Shown here: piece by piece, positions 16,239 through 25,750 of the stretch
Layout of the letters: each line of letters begins with the position of its first letter
Position numbering within the stretch: position 1 is the stretch's first letter
Source of the DNA: Pontibacter lucknowensis
GTDB taxonomy: Bacteria; Bacteroidota; Bacteroidia; Cytophagales; Hymenobacteraceae
Length of the DNA stretch: 64,000 nt
Direction: 5' to 3'
Assembly (NCBI RefSeq): GCF_900156415.1
Contig: NZ_FTNM01000001.1
Span: 930,001 to 994,000, forward strand
Position numbers and translations under genes: made by a program
The notes under the pieces: generated by a model
Database searches by the model: none
Told to the model about the DNA's origin: nothing
Seen by the model: only the letters and a program-made list of their open reading frames with translations

Positions 16239-17099
16239 TTGAATAAAAACACAAGTTCCGGACAATCTGCTTCCAGTTTACTCAACTCGCTTGGCCTGGG
16301 TGAGTCAGAATGGCGTACGCAAGGTATAGCACCGCAGACGCTGGTGGGCATTTACCATGACTTTCTGCGGCGCAAGGCGGAGTTACTGGAGATTGCAGCG
16401 CAGACAGCCCAAAGCCTGCAGCACCTACCCGAAGTACATGCTGTGCGCTATCGGGTAAAGGACCCCCTGCATCTGTTGCGCAAGGTGATCCGCAAGAAAT
16501 CAGAGTATCCCGACCGCCACATTGACGAGCATAATTACGTGGACTGGATCAATGACCTGGCAGGGGTGCGGGTGCTATACCTACACAAGACTGCCTGGCA
16601 TGCTCTGGGAAAACACATACAAGCCACCTGGGAACTGAAGCGCCCCCCTTTCGCCTATATATCTCCTGGCACAGCTACAACTATCATTCAAGAGTTTGAA
16701 AAAGCCGGTGTAAACATCCGTCTGCACGACCACGGCTACCGGGCGGTGCACTTTGTAGTGAGCACCCAGCCTAAACGGCAGCGCTACTTTGCAGAGATAC
16801 AGCTGCGCACGCTTTTCGAGGAAGGCTGGAGCGAAATAGACCATAAGGTGCGTTACCCTGACCACAGCTGCAATGCCTTTGTGCGGGACTTGCTTAACCT
16901 GCTCAACCACTTCACAGGCCAGGCCGACCAGCTAGCCTCTTTCATCAAAACGGTGCTGGAGAAGTTGCACGGCCATACCCCGCTTACCGAGAAGGAACGG
17001 GCACAACTACACACTCAAGTAAACCAGTTTACTATACCTGACACAGAAAAGCAGCGGCTATACCTGCACCTCAATGCCCTGCAACGGAAAAACAGCTAG
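16239..17099 (+). CDS. RelA/SpoT-domain small alarmone synthetase
   Basis: A cytosolic (p)ppGpp synthetase-type protein of 286 residues with one RelA/SpoT nucleotidyltransferase domain and neither an HD hydrolase nor a TGS/ACT regulatory part. Domain landmarks are YRVKDPLHLLRKVIRKKSEYP (about 69-89, spanning the RxKxxxSxxxK region), INDLAGVRVLYLH (about 107-119), HDHGYRAVHFVV (about 163-174) and AEIQLRTLFEEGWSEIDHK (about 184-202). The start is a TTG; no ATG precedes the conserved region in a suitable place. A helical C-terminal tail (about 215-286) fits small alarmone synthetases. It is followed by a hairpin shared with the convergent peptidase gene. Confidence 0.88.
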   Translation: MNKNTSSGQSASSLLNSLGLGESEWRTQGIAPQTLVGIYHDFLRRKAELLEIAAQTAQSLQHLPEVHAVRYRVKDPLHLLRKVIRKKSEYPDRHIDEHNYVDWINDLAGVRVLYLHKTAWHALGKHIQATWELKRPPFAYISPGTATTIIQEFEKAGVNIRLHDHGYRAVHFVVSTQPKRQRYFAEIQLRTLFEEGWSEIDHKVRYPDHSCNAFVRDLLNLLNHFTGQADQLASFIKTVLEKLHGHTPLTEKERAQLHTQVNQFTIPDTEKQRLYLHLNALQRKNS

Positions 17100-17108
17100 G
17101 CCATAAAA

Positions 17109-17144
17109 GCAACAAGGCTCGCCATTGCTGGCGAGCCTTGTTGC
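17109..17144. terminator. Hairpin between convergent genes
   Basis: Perfect 15-base arms (GCAACAAGGCTCGCC and its complement) enclose a six-base loop between the alarmone synthetase and the convergent peptidase gene. There is no long T-run, but size and place fit a two-way terminator. Confidence 0.65.
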
Positions 17145-17200
17145 TCAGGTATAAATTACAATTTTCGGGCTTCGCTCCAGGTATAGCAACATGTTATACC

Positions 17201-19435
17201 TTACTGGTTTTGCTCTGTAGTCGGGTTGATCAGGTTGCGCTCCAGGAAGTCGGTCATCATTTTGAAGCGGTGCAGGCTTGTGATGCCGCCACCCACGCCG
17301 TGGTTACGGTTCGGATAGTAGAAACTTTCGAACTGCTTGTTGGCGCTGATCAGGGCGTCCTGCATAGCCACCGCGTTCTGGAAGTGCACGTTGTCGTCAC
17401 CAGTACCGTGAATCAGCAATAGCTCACCTTGCAGTTTATCAGCAAAGAATAACGGCGAGTTATCGTCATAGCCAGCAGCATTTTCCTGCGGCGTTTTCAG
17501 GTAACGTTCTGTGTAGATAGTGTCGTAGAAGCGCCAGTTGGTCACCGGAGCTACTGAGATGCCGGCACGGAACACGCCATTGCCTTTGGTCAGGCCAAGC
17601 AGTGTCATGTATCCACCGTAGCTGTGACCCCAGATACCGATGCGGTCTTTGTCTACGTACGGCTGGTTGCCCAGCCACTTGGCTGCTTCTATCTGGTCTT
17701 CAATCTCATACTTGCCGAGGTTCGCATAAGTCACTTTCTTAAAATCAGCACCACGGGCGCCAGTACCACGGTTGTCTACACTTACCACAATAGCACCTTT
17801 GTTGGCCAGCACCTGGTACCACAGGTAGTTGGCACCGCCCCAGCTGTTGGTTACTGTCTGCGAACCCGGGCCACCGTACACAAACATCAGCACTGGGTAC
17901 TTTTTCTTCGGATCGAAATCAGTTGGTTTGATCATCCAGCCATTCAGCTGTGTGCCGTCCGGGGTTTTCATGGTAAAGAACTCCTGCTTGGCGATATCAT
18001 ACTGGGCCAGTGTGCTCTTCAGTTTCTGATTATCTTCCAGTACCTTGATCAGCTTGCCGTCTTTGGCTGAATGCAGGCTTACGGTAGGTGCTTCGTTGGC
18101 AGCAGAATGGTAATCCAGGAAGTATTTGAAGTCGTTGCTCATGTTCACGCGGTGCGTACCGGCTTTCTCAGTAAGGCGGTTTTTCTTGCTGCCTTTGCTG
18201 TTGATGCTGTACAGATGGCGCTCCAGCGGTGACACTTCCGTAGATATGTAATACAGGCGGTCGTTCTTCTCGTCGTAACCGATGTAGTTGCTCACTTCCC
18301 AGTTACCTTTCGTGATTTGGCGCACCAGTTTGCCATTCATGTTGTGCAGGTACAAGTGGTTGAAGCCGTCTTTCTCAGAAGAGTGAATGAAGTGCTTGCC
18401 ATCTTTCAGGTAAGTCAGGTCGTCAGTGATGTCGATATAGGCTTTGTCTGTCTCCTTCAGCACCACGCTGGCTTTACCGGTTGTCGCGTTGGCGTGCAGC
18501 AATTCCAATGTGTTCTGCAAACGGTTCATCTTCTGGATAGAAAGCAGGTTGCTGTCATTCGTCCATTTGATGCGCGGGATGTAGATGTCTGCCTCGTTGC
18601 CTGTGTCCATTTTCACAGTCTGGCCATTGCCCACATTGTACACCGAAACGGTTACAATAGAGTTGGCCTCACCGGCTTTCGGATACTTGAACTTGTAGTC
18701 CTGTGGGTATAGCTCGCCCCACATCTGCATGTTAAACTCCGGTACGTTGGTCTCATCGAAGGTATAGAAAGCGATCTTAGAGCCGTCTGGTGACCAGTGG
18801 AAGCCCTGCGCAAACGAGAACTCCTCCTCGTATACCCAGTCAGCGTACCCGTTTATGATCGAGTTGAACTTGCCGGTGTTGGTAATCTGCTTCTCCTGCA
18901 TGTTGCTCAGGTCCACGAAGAACATATTGCCCTCACGCGCAAAAGCGACACGCTTCGCATCCGGCGAGAAAGTAGCGTACAGCTGCTTGCCGCCATTGCT
19001 CAGTTTGGTCAGTTTCTTGGTGGCGATGTCATACACATAAAAATCAGCCTTTGAAGATCGACGGTAGATCTGCTCTCTTTCAGTAGCGAACAAAACCTTT
19101 TTCTCGTCTGAGCTGAAGGTATAGCCATCAAACTTAATTGGCTTGTCACTGCCTTCCGGCTTCAGGTCTTCGCCTTCGATGATGGTGTTCACCGGCTGAC
19201 CTGTCGTCACGTCGTAGCGCACAATGTCGTTTACGCCGTTCTTCTCGTCCGCTACCTGCGAGCTGTAGTAGCGGCCGTCGTTCATCCAGTTCACGCCGTA
19301 CACCGACTTGGCCGAGAATGTGCCATTGCGGTAGATATCCTCCAGCGTGACTTCTTTTTTCTGCTGCGCCTGCGCTACAAAAGCGAAGCACAAAAGCACG
19401 ACAGCCAGAAAATTAGTTTTGAGGTTGATATGCAT
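17201..19435 (-). CDS. Dipeptidyl-peptidase IV-type S9 peptidase, exported
   Basis: A secreted prolyl-oligopeptidase-family serine peptidase of 744 residues that probably removes N-terminal X-Pro dipeptides. A signal peptide (LAVVLLCFAFVAQAQQ) is followed by a DPPIV N-terminal beta-propeller (about 50-480, with repeats such as SPDAKRVAFAREGNMF and SPDGSKIAFYTFDE) and an alpha/beta-hydrolase domain. The catalytic triad reads Ser605 in GHSYGGY, Asp681 in GTGDDN and His712 in NRNHGVGG. The usual Trp of GWSYGG is His here. An AADWVYEEE-like segment (YADWVYEEEF) carries the double-Glu motif that binds the substrate N-terminus in DPP-IV. It is a single gene on the minus strand. Confidence 0.95.
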   Translation of the reverse strand: MHINLKTNFLAVVLLCFAFVAQAQQKKEVTLEDIYRNGTFSAKSVYGVNWMNDGRYYSSQVADEKNGVNDIVRYDVTTGQPVNTIIEGEDLKPEGSDKPIKFDGYTFSSDEKKVLFATEREQIYRRSSKADFYVYDIATKKLTKLSNGGKQLYATFSPDAKRVAFAREGNMFFVDLSNMQEKQITNTGKFNSIINGYADWVYEEEFSFAQGFHWSPDGSKIAFYTFDETNVPEFNMQMWGELYPQDYKFKYPKAGEANSIVTVSVYNVGNGQTVKMDTGNEADIYIPRIKWTNDSNLLSIQKMNRLQNTLELLHANATTGKASVVLKETDKAYIDITDDLTYLKDGKHFIHSSEKDGFNHLYLHNMNGKLVRQITKGNWEVSNYIGYDEKNDRLYYISTEVSPLERHLYSINSKGSKKNRLTEKAGTHRVNMSNDFKYFLDYHSAANEAPTVSLHSAKDGKLIKVLEDNQKLKSTLAQYDIAKQEFFTMKTPDGTQLNGWMIKPTDFDPKKKYPVLMFVYGGPGSQTVTNSWGGANYLWYQVLANKGAIVVSVDNRGTGARGADFKKVTYANLGKYEIEDQIEAAKWLGNQPYVDKDRIGIWGHSYGGYMTLLGLTKGNGVFRAGISVAPVTNWRFYDTIYTERYLKTPQENAAGYDDNSPLFFADKLQGELLLIHGTGDDNVHFQNAVAMQDALISANKQFESFYYPNRNHGVGGGITSLHRFKMMTDFLERNLINPTTEQNQ

Positions 19436-19536
19436 GTGTTTAGGGTTAGTTATAGTTTAGCCTTGCTAATTTATCAGAATAATATGGTATTGCCATACCT
19501 TACCGCCAAAACCATACCGCACACAGGTATAGACAC

Positions 19537-19572
19537 AAAAAAGCGGCATCCCTTTCGGAATCTGCCGCCTTT
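19537..19572 (-). terminator. Terminator of the FadL-like gene
   Basis: Stem GCGGCA (19543-19548) pairs with TGCCGC (19563-19568) and is followed, on the minus strand, by a run of six T. It lies just after the stop of the outer-membrane protein gene. Confidence 0.75.
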
Positions 19573-19593
19573 CTGAAAACAGGAAAAAAATCT

Positions 19594-21096
19594 TTAGAAG
19601 TTATACCCGAAGGTCAGCATCACGGTGTTCAGCTTATCCTCAATGTCTACTACTGGCACGAATACAGAAGGATCGTTGAAGTTGTATGGGCTGTACAGGC
19701 TATTGGCCGTCGAGCTTGTAAAGGCAACATCAGCATAATATCTGTTCAGACGTATACCTGTGCCCAAGGTGAAGGTGTTTATCTTGCCATCAAAATCGGC
19801 ATTGCGGTAAGGGTCACCCGTGATGGCATAACCTGCTCTGAAGCGGAACACCTCGTAACGCGCCTCCGCTCCCAGCCTGAAGTTGAGGGCCGACTGATAT
19901 GTGCCCGAAATACGGTCATTCACACTATTGAAATATGTGCTGTTGCCTCCAAAATCATCGCTTTCAGAAAAACGGGCATTTGCATAGTCCACGTATTCAA
20001 TGTCTGCGGCTATGAAACCGTACTTCTGAATGAAGAAGGCCACACCACCCGATGCACGGAAAGGCGTTGTCAGCTTATAGGAGAACTCACCTGGCAACTC
20101 CACGGCACTATAGTTTTCACCCGGCAAAAACTGGGAATACATAGAGCGCTGGTATGTTTCGTTGAAGTTATACAGGGTCGGCGTTTGGATGGACGCTCCC
20201 AGTCGGATGACATCAGACGGCCGAACGATGATACCCAGTTTCAGGTTAACGCCTGTGCCACGTGTTCTGTACTCATCACGCAGCTCCAGGCTGGTAAAAT
20301 CGGTACTGGCATCTTCTTCTGTCTCTCTAAAGATGCGCTCCTGCCTGAAGTCTGACGTAATCACACCAAGCGACGCTCCCAGGTACATTTTGTCGCGATA
20401 GCTGGTACCACCAGCTATGTCGATCTGATTCTGAGAACCCCTTCGGATAATCTCCTCTGATTGGTTGACATTTCCTATCCGATCAGTAGGTATAGCAAAG
20501 CCGTCTTCGTCAAAGTCAAACAGGAAGGTACCATAAGCCAGTCCCTCCATAGACGTATAACCATTATTGAACTCGTTGTCCAGGTCTGTTTGTGTGCGGC
20601 CACGCAGGTTTGCCAGTTCTGTAAAGTATTCGACAATAGTTGGATCTTGCCCGCCGGCTGTGTTGCGGTATGAGGTTCTGTTATTGAAATTATTGAGCCT
20701 GCTGAAGCTTATGCCAAATGTAGCACCGCGCCAGTCGCTATTCTCGTCACTTTGACGGTCAGCGAACACAAAACCAATGTGAGGCACAGCAACATTGTTA
20801 CGTTCGTCGTTAGTAGATATCCCTCCCACACGGCCTGTTGATGTAGAGAAGCCAAGGCCTGGCGTGATGCTAAACTCAGAACGTCTGAACATGCCCAGGC
20901 CTGCTGGGTTAGATGCCATGGTGGAAACGTCTGCACCGAGTGCCGTTTGCGCTCCGCCTATACCTTGAATACGTGCGGAGCCTGTGAGTCCGTAACGGGT
21001 GTAGCGCAATGCGTCTACCTCGTCTTGGGCAAAAGCGGTTCCGCCCCAGCCCAGCATAAGTGCCAGGCTGGCGGAAACAATCTTAGTTATTTTCAT
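19594..21096 (-). CDS. FadL/OmpP1/TodX-like outer-membrane transport protein
   Basis: An outer-membrane beta-barrel of 500 residues. It has a signal peptide (MKITKIVSASLALMLGWGGTAFAQ-D cut region) and then the FadL-type N-terminus: GLTGSARIQGIGGAQTALGA followed by SNPAGLGMFRRSEFSITPGL, corresponding to the NPA segment of the hydrophobic-substrate porins. Later segments alternate polar and apolar residues and the protein ends LNTVMLTFGYNF with a terminal Phe. FadL relatives pass fatty acids or aromatic hydrocarbons across the outer membrane; the substrate here is unknown. It lies 17 bases after a repeat-rich lipoprotein gene on the same strand, so the two are probably cotranscribed. Confidence 0.85.
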   Translation of the reverse strand: MKITKIVSASLALMLGWGGTAFAQDEVDALRYTRYGLTGSARIQGIGGAQTALGADVSTMASNPAGLGMFRRSEFSITPGLGFSTSTGRVGGISTNDERNNVAVPHIGFVFADRQSDENSDWRGATFGISFSRLNNFNNRTSYRNTAGGQDPTIVEYFTELANLRGRTQTDLDNEFNNGYTSMEGLAYGTFLFDFDEDGFAIPTDRIGNVNQSEEIIRRGSQNQIDIAGGTSYRDKMYLGASLGVITSDFRQERIFRETEEDASTDFTSLELRDEYRTRGTGVNLKLGIIVRPSDVIRLGASIQTPTLYNFNETYQRSMYSQFLPGENYSAVELPGEFSYKLTTPFRASGGVAFFIQKYGFIAADIEYVDYANARFSESDDFGGNSTYFNSVNDRISGTYQSALNFRLGAEARYEVFRFRAGYAITGDPYRNADFDGKINTFTLGTGIRLNRYYADVAFTSSTANSLYSPYNFNDPSVFVPVVDIEDKLNTVMLTFGYNF

Positions 21097-21113
21097 GGAT
21101 CAGTGGTTTGTGA

Positions 21114-22397
21114 TTAGTTTCCTCCTCTATTTCCACGGCCACCGCCGCTGGAGTTAGTTCGTACCGGAGGACTAGATGTACCGGAACTTCTGGTTGGTGG
21201 TGAGTAGCTTGGCTGCGAGCGCTGCACCGGCTGGCTACGCTGGTAACTTGGCTGCGAACGCTGTACTGGCTGGCTGCGCTGATAGCTTGGCTGAGAACGC
21301 TGTACCGGCTGGCGCTGAATCTGCTGACGCTGCACAGGCTGCTGGATTCTTTCCTGGCGCTGCGTAGGCTGCTGTATACGCTGCTGGCGCTCTCGTGGCT
21401 GCACAGACGGCGACACGTATTCTTCTCTTGACTGATTGAGTCGCTGCACTGGCTGCTGGCCTTCCGGCTGCTGGCGCGATGGTCTTACCTGACCGCTCTG
21501 CGGGTCATAACCACGGTTTGTAGTAGCCGGTCTGGACGGCAACGCACGACCTGTATTCTCTCCTGCGTTAATCTCCTGGCCTCTTACGTTTGTGTTGCCT
21601 GTAGCACGCTCTGTTCTACCTGGTCGTGCATAATCTACACCTTGCGTAGAACGCTGTTCATCTCTTACAGACTCCGATCTGTTCGGACGTCCGGCTACTC
21701 GCTCCGGGTTACCTGAAGCTGGCACTACACTACGCTCACCACGTGGACCGTACTGCACCTGTCGCTGTTGCACAACACCCGGACGGTCATAGATATAGCG
21801 GTTACTGCCATAGAAGCCTCGGTTATATCCGTGATAGAAGCCGGCATAGTAGTTATTATGTGGCCAAAATCCACCGCCCCAGAATGGATCATACATACCA
21901 TAAGGGCGTCCCCAAGGATGTCCCCAGCGGTTCCAGCCGGATCCCCAGCCCATGCTCAAGCCAATGTTCACACGCATGCCTCCTCTGTGAAAGAAAGGGT
22001 CATACATGAACGGATCGTAGAATGGATCATAAAAGAACGGGTCGTAGAATGGACTTACGCGACGATGCACGTAAGCAGTTGTCCAGTATGGATCCACGTA
22101 AGCATAGTTAGGCGTGTTCCAGGTTGCCTGCGGACGATAGGTACGGCCGTCATAGTACTCGTCGGCGGTATAATTTTGAGTTACATCACCAGTAGCGGCC
22201 TGCTGATTGTCTTCAGCTGGAGCGTACTGCTGCTGTTGGGAAGCCTGAGCCTGGGGCTGCACATACTCGGTACGATCTGATGAGCTGTAGTACATATCAT
22301 CATACTCTGTCGACTGCATAGCTACCGGGCTACTGCAACCAACCGCGAAAAGTGCAATCACAGGGGCTAGTGCGGTGTATATGTTTAATTTTTTCAT
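21114..22397 (-). CDS. Repeat-rich Gln/Arg/Pro lipoprotein, unknown function
   Basis: I do not recognise a named family. The 427 residues start with a lipoprotein signal (ALAPVIALFAVGCSSPV, lipid Cys near 21). Residues about 115-150 contain an aromatic DPF repeat (FYDPFFYDPFYDPFMYDPFF). The region about 155-200 is Gly/Trp/Tyr-rich. From about 215 on it is a basic, disordered tail ending in tandem copies of SQPSYQRSQPVQR and a Gly/Arg-rich C-terminus (GGGRGNRGGN). Such tails suggest binding to polyanions or the cell wall, which is inference. It has its own -7 box and shares a transcript with the downstream FadL-like gene. Confidence 0.75.
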   Translation of the reverse strand: MKKLNIYTALAPVIALFAVGCSSPVAMQSTEYDDMYYSSSDRTEYVQPQAQASQQQQYAPAEDNQQAATGDVTQNYTADEYYDGRTYRPQATWNTPNYAYVDPYWTTAYVHRRVSPFYDPFFYDPFYDPFMYDPFFHRGGMRVNIGLSMGWGSGWNRWGHPWGRPYGMYDPFWGGGFWPHNNYYAGFYHGYNRGFYGSNRYIYDRPGVVQQRQVQYGPRGERSVVPASGNPERVAGRPNRSESVRDEQRSTQGVDYARPGRTERATGNTNVRGQEINAGENTGRALPSRPATTNRGYDPQSGQVRPSRQQPEGQQPVQRLNQSREEYVSPSVQPRERQQRIQQPTQRQERIQQPVQRQQIQRQPVQRSQPSYQRSQPVQRSQPSYQRSQPVQRSQPSYSPPTRSSGTSSPPVRTNSSGGGRGNRGGN

Positions 22398-22427
22398 GGC
22401 CTTCTGTGTCTAAAAATGCTTCTATAT

Positions 22428-22435
22428 CAAAGATA
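22428..22435 (-). promoter_or_regulatory. -7 promoter box TATCTTTG
   Basis: On the minus strand the sequence is TATCTTTG, a perfect TAnnTTTG match, 30 bases before the ATG of the repeat-rich lipoprotein. A T-rich TTTTG lies further upstream at a slightly short spacing. Confidence 0.45.
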
Positions 22436-22582
22436 TAAACACAATAGCGCAAAACCTTATCAATAGTATAATATATTAACGTAATTTTGAGCGAGAATGA
22501 TATTAAATCTTCACTATGTGGAAAGCAATATTCATTCCAAAAAGATTAACAATTACGGATATAAGATAAATTTTTTCAAATA

Positions 22583-24061
22583 ATGAGCAAAGGGCTGCCA
22601 AAAAGAAGCGAAGACTATTCGCAGTGGTATAACGAGCTGGTGAAAAAGGCCGGTTTAGCGGAGAATTCCGCTGTGCGTGGCTGCATGGTGATCAAACCTT
22701 ACGGTTACGCCATCTGGGAGAAAATGCAGCGTCAGCTGGATGACATGTTTAAGGCCACCGGCCATGAAAACGCCTATTTCCCACTGTTTGTACCCAAGAG
22801 CTTGTTTGAAGCCGAAGAGCAGAACGCCGAAGGCTTTGCCAAGGAATGTGCTGTAGTAACGCACTACCGTTTGCAAGCCGATCCTGATAAACCAGGCAAG
22901 CTGCGCGTTGACCCGAATGCCCGACTGGAAGAAGAACTGATCGTACGTCCAACTTCGGAAGCTGTGATCTGGAACACTTACAAAGGCTGGATCCAAAGCT
23001 ACCGCGACCTGCCTATCCTGGTGAACCAGTGGGCTAACGTGGTGCGCTGGGAAATGCGTACGCGCCTGTTCCTGCGCACGGCTGAGTTCCTGTGGCAGGA
23101 AGGCCACACGGCCCATGCTACCGCTGAGGAGGCCATTGCCGAAACAAAGCAAATGCTGGAAGTATACGCCACTTTTGCTGAGCAATACATTGCCCTGCCG
23201 GTGATCCGTGGTGTGAAAACACCTAACGAGCGCTTCGCCGGTGCTTTGGATACCTATTGCATCGAAGGCTTGATGCAGGATGGCAAGGCGCTGCAAGCAG
23301 GTACGTCTCACTTCCTGGGCCAGAACTTTGCGAAGGCATTTGATGTGAAGTTTGCGACCAAAGAGGGCGGACTGGAGCACGTATGGGGTACCTCGTGGGG
23401 GGTGAGTACCCGTCTGATGGGTGCGCTGGTAATGGCCCACTCCGACGACGAAGGCCTGGTGCTGCCTCCAAAACTGGCTCCTATCCAAGTGGTGATCGTG
23501 CCTATTTACAAAGGCGAGGAGCAACTGGCCCAGATCAGCGAGAAAGTGCTGCAACTGAAGAAAGAGCTCGAAGCCAAAGGCATCAGCGTGAAGTTCGACA
23601 ACCGCGACACGGAGCGCCCTGGCTTTAAGTTTGCCGAGTGGGAATTGAAAGGGGTTCCGGTTCGCCTGGCCATCGGTGCCCGCGACCTGGAGAACGGCAC
23701 CGCCGAAGTGGCCCGCCGCGACACCAAGGAGAAGAGCACCCAGCAATTCGACAGCCTGGCTACTTATATCCCTGCCCTGCTTGATGAGATCCAGGAGAAC
23801 ATCTACAACAGAGCACTGACATTCCGGGAGGAGAACACAACGAAGGTAGACAGTTACGAGGAATTCAAACAAGTACTGGATACCAAGGGTGGCTTTGTGC
23901 TGGCTCACTGGGACGGAACACCGGAAACAGAAGAGCGCATCAAAGAAGAAACCAAGGCGACTATTCGCTGCATTGCCCTCGACACGCCTGAGGAGGACGG
24001 CGTGGACATGATCACAGGCAAGCCATCGAAGCAGCGTGTATACTTTGCAAAGGCTTACTAG
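22583..24061 (+). CDS. proS: Prolyl-tRNA synthetase (eukaryote/archaea-like short form)
   Basis: A class II aminoacyl-tRNA synthetase of 492 residues charging tRNA-Pro. It has motif 1 near [16 protein letters not shown], the proline-site segment [16 protein letters not shown] (about 119-134), motif 2 in [27 protein letters not shown] (split, about 150-176) and motif 3 in [17 protein letters not shown] (about 268-284). The anticodon-binding domain follows ([15 protein letters not shown] onward). There is no bacterial INS editing insert, and the C-terminus ends in a short zinc-type domain ending VYFAKAY. This form is standard in Bacteroidota. The ATG at 22583 is preceded by AT-rich DNA. Confidence 0.97.
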   Translation: MSKGLPKRSEDYSQWYNELVKKAGLAENSAVRGCMVIKPYGYAIWEKMQRQLDDMFKATGHENAYFPLFVPKSLFEAEEQNAEGFAKECAVVTHYRLQADPDKPGKLRVDPNARLEEELIVRPTSEAVIWNTYKGWIQSYRDLPILVNQWANVVRWEMRTRLFLRTAEFLWQEGHTAHATAEEAIAETKQMLEVYATFAEQYIALPVIRGVKTPNERFAGALDTYCIEGLMQDGKALQAGTSHFLGQNFAKAFDVKFATKEGGLEHVWGTSWGVSTRLMGALVMAHSDDEGLVLPPKLAPIQVVIVPIYKGEEQLAQISEKVLQLKKELEAKGISVKFDNRDTERPGFKFAEWELKGVPVRLAIGARDLENGTAEVARRDTKEKSTQQFDSLATYIPALLDEIQENIYNRALTFREENTTKVDSYEEFKQVLDTKGGFVLAHWDGTPETEERIKEETKATIRCIALDTPEEDGVDMITGKPSKQRVYFAKAY

Positions 24062-24103
24062 CATCAGCTATACCTGAGCTTAAACCAGAATTTATAAAAC
24101 AGA

Positions 24104-24137
24104 GAGCCATTTCCTGCGGGAGATGGCTTTTTTGTTT
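24104..24137 (+). terminator. Terminator after proS
   Basis: Stem AGCCAT/ATGGCT (24105-24110 with 24123-24128) extended by partly paired bases is followed by a T-run. It ends the proS transcript. Confidence 0.8.
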
Positions 24138-24219
24138 TACACACAGTATAAATTAAATGAAGCGATCAGGGTAATTGAATCGCAAAATCGCTATATTTAC
24201 CTAAACCTACTCCGAAACT

Positions 24220-24693
24220 ATGCTCTTAGACTGGCTTACAGTAGTGCTGCTGATCGGCATCGGTCTTGTCCTGATCGTAGTGGAGCTCATTTTCGTGCCG
24301 GGTGTCACCATTGTCGGCATTCTGGGCTTTATACTCGTAGCCGTGGGCATCTGGATCAGCTATGCCGCCCTGGGTACGGAAACCGGGCACCTTGTGCTGG
24401 CAGGGTCAGTCCTGGCTGGCGGGCTGGCGCTTTTCTATAGTTTCAGGTCGGATGCCTGGTCTCGGTTTGCGCTCAAAGACAGCATCAAGAGCCGTGTAAA
24501 CGAAGAAAGTCCTCACCTGCTCGAAGTCGGAGAAGAAGGCAAAACTGTTTCGGCACTGCGTCCGCAGGGCACGGCCATTTTCAAGGAGCGCCGCCACGAA
24601 GTGCAGACAACAGGTGCTTTCCTGGCGCCCAATACCCCCGTGCGTATCATCAAAATTGTAGCGAATAAAATCACAGTAGAAGCAATTACCTAA
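24220..24693 (+). CDS. NfeD-family membrane protein, partner of flotillin
   Basis: A short NfeD protein of 157 residues. Three hydrophobic segments (about 4-22, 24-45 and 55-72) precede a soluble OB-fold domain (about 90-157: LLEVGEEGKTVSALRPQGTAIFKERRHEVQ in part). It lacks the ClpP-like protease domain of long NfeD proteins. The stop lies nine bases before the flotillin-like gene, the classic NfeD-FloA pair involved in membrane microdomain organisation in bacteria. Its exact biochemical role is unknown; the OB domain may bind the flotillin partner. The ATG was chosen because the first helix begins at once. Confidence 0.88.
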   Translation: MLLDWLTVVLLIGIGLVLIVVELIFVPGVTIVGILGFILVAVGIWISYAALGTETGHLVLAGSVLAGGLALFYSFRSDAWSRFALKDSIKSRVNEESPHLLEVGEEGKTVSALRPQGTAIFKERRHEVQTTGAFLAPNTPVRIIKIVANKITVEAIT

Positions 24694-24702
24694 AACAAAT
24701 CA

Positions 24703-25689
24703 ATGGAAAATTTTTCAGTCTTATTCCTGATTGCGGGCGGCATCATCCTGCTGCTCATCTTTCTTTACTTTGTGCCGATCAGCCTTTGGATCACGGCCCT
24801 TTTCTCGGGCGTTAAGGTAGGTCTGCTGGAGCTGGTGTTCATGCGTATCCGTAAGGTGCCGCCAAGCCTTATTGTCAACTCCATGATCAACGCCACCAAA
24901 GCAGGTATAGACGTAACTACTACCGAGCTTGAAACCCACTACCTGGCAGGCGGCAACGTGCCGAATGTAATCAAAGCCCTCATCTCAGCTGACAAAGCCA
25001 ATATCCCACTTTCCTTCAAGCAGGCTACTGCCATTGACCTGGCAGGTCGTGACGTATTTGAGGCCGTAACGACTTCCGTAAATCCGAAAGTGATTAATAC
25101 ACCAAATGTGGCTGCTGTAGCGCAGGACGGTATTCAACTGATCGCCAAAGCCCGTGTAACCGTGCGTGCCAACATCATGCAATTAGTGGGCGGTGCCGGT
25201 GAAGAAACTATCCTGGCCCGTGTGGGCGAGGGTATTGTAACGTCTATTGGCTCCTCCAGCTCTCACAAAAGCGTACTCGAAAACCCGGATATCATCTCGA
25301 AACTGGTACTCCAAAAAGGCCTGGATGCCGGTACCGCTTATGAAATTCTTTCGATTGATATTGCCGACATCGACGTGGGTGAGAACATCGGTGCAAAGCT
25401 GCAGATAGACCAGGCGGGAGCCGACCTGAAAGTGGCTGAGGCCAAAGCAGAAGAGCGTCGCGCCATGGCTGTTGCCGTAGAGCAGGAAATGAAGGCCAAG
25501 GCACAGGAAGCCCGCGCTTCTGTAATTGCAGCTGAAGTAGAGATTCCGCAGGCTATCTCAGCGGCCTTCCGCAGTGGCAATCTGGGCATCATGGACTACT
25601 ACAAGATGCAGAACATCCAAAGCGATACTGACATGCGCAATTCCATTGCCAACCCAAACCAGGGTGGGCAGAATAAGCCTAAGGAGTAA
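24703..25689 (+). CDS. floA: Flotillin-like protein FloA
   Basis: A membrane-microdomain scaffold of the FloA/SPFH type, 328 residues. An N-terminal hydrophobic hairpin (about 5-45) anchors it; the SPFH-like core follows ([20 protein letters not shown] about 66-85, [22 protein letters not shown] about 135-156, [18 protein letters not shown] about 161-178). A helical, Ala/Glu-rich coiled-coil region lies at about 230-285 ([20 protein letters not shown]). It forms a two-gene unit with the NfeD gene immediately upstream and ends at a strong hairpin. Role and location follow from the well-studied FloA family; effects in this organism are unknown. Confidence 0.95.
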   Translation: MENFSVLFLIAGGIILLLIFLYFVPISLWITALFSGVKVGLLELVFMRIRKVPPSLIVNSMINATKAGIDVTTTELETHYLAGGNVPNVIKALISADKANIPLSFKQATAIDLAGRDVFEAVTTSVNPKVINTPNVAAVAQDGIQLIAKARVTVRANIMQLVGGAGEETILARVGEGIVTSIGSSSSHKSVLENPDIISKLVLQKGLDAGTAYEILSIDIADIDVGENIGAKLQIDQAGADLKVAEAKAEERRAMAVAVEQEMKAKAQEARASVIAAEVEIPQAISAAFRSGNLGIMDYYKMQNIQSDTDMRNSIANPNQGGQNKPKE

Positions 25690-25711
25690 ATTATACCTGA
25701 CTCTAAAAAGC

Positions 25712-25746
25712 AAAAGGGCTATCCATAAACTGGGTAGCCCTTTTAC
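25712..25746. terminator. Two-way terminator between floA and a lipoprotein gene
   Basis: AAAAGGGCTA pairs with TAGCCCTTTT around a short loop, with T-rich ends on both strands. It lies between the stop codons of convergent genes. Confidence 0.8.
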
Positions 25747-25750
25747 TTTC

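Noticed and set aside
22655..24064. 469-codon open frame antisense to proS
   Set aside because: It mirrors the complete proS gene and has no motif or signal. The plus-strand frame is a full synthetase with all class II motifs, so the antisense frame is a codon-bias shadow.
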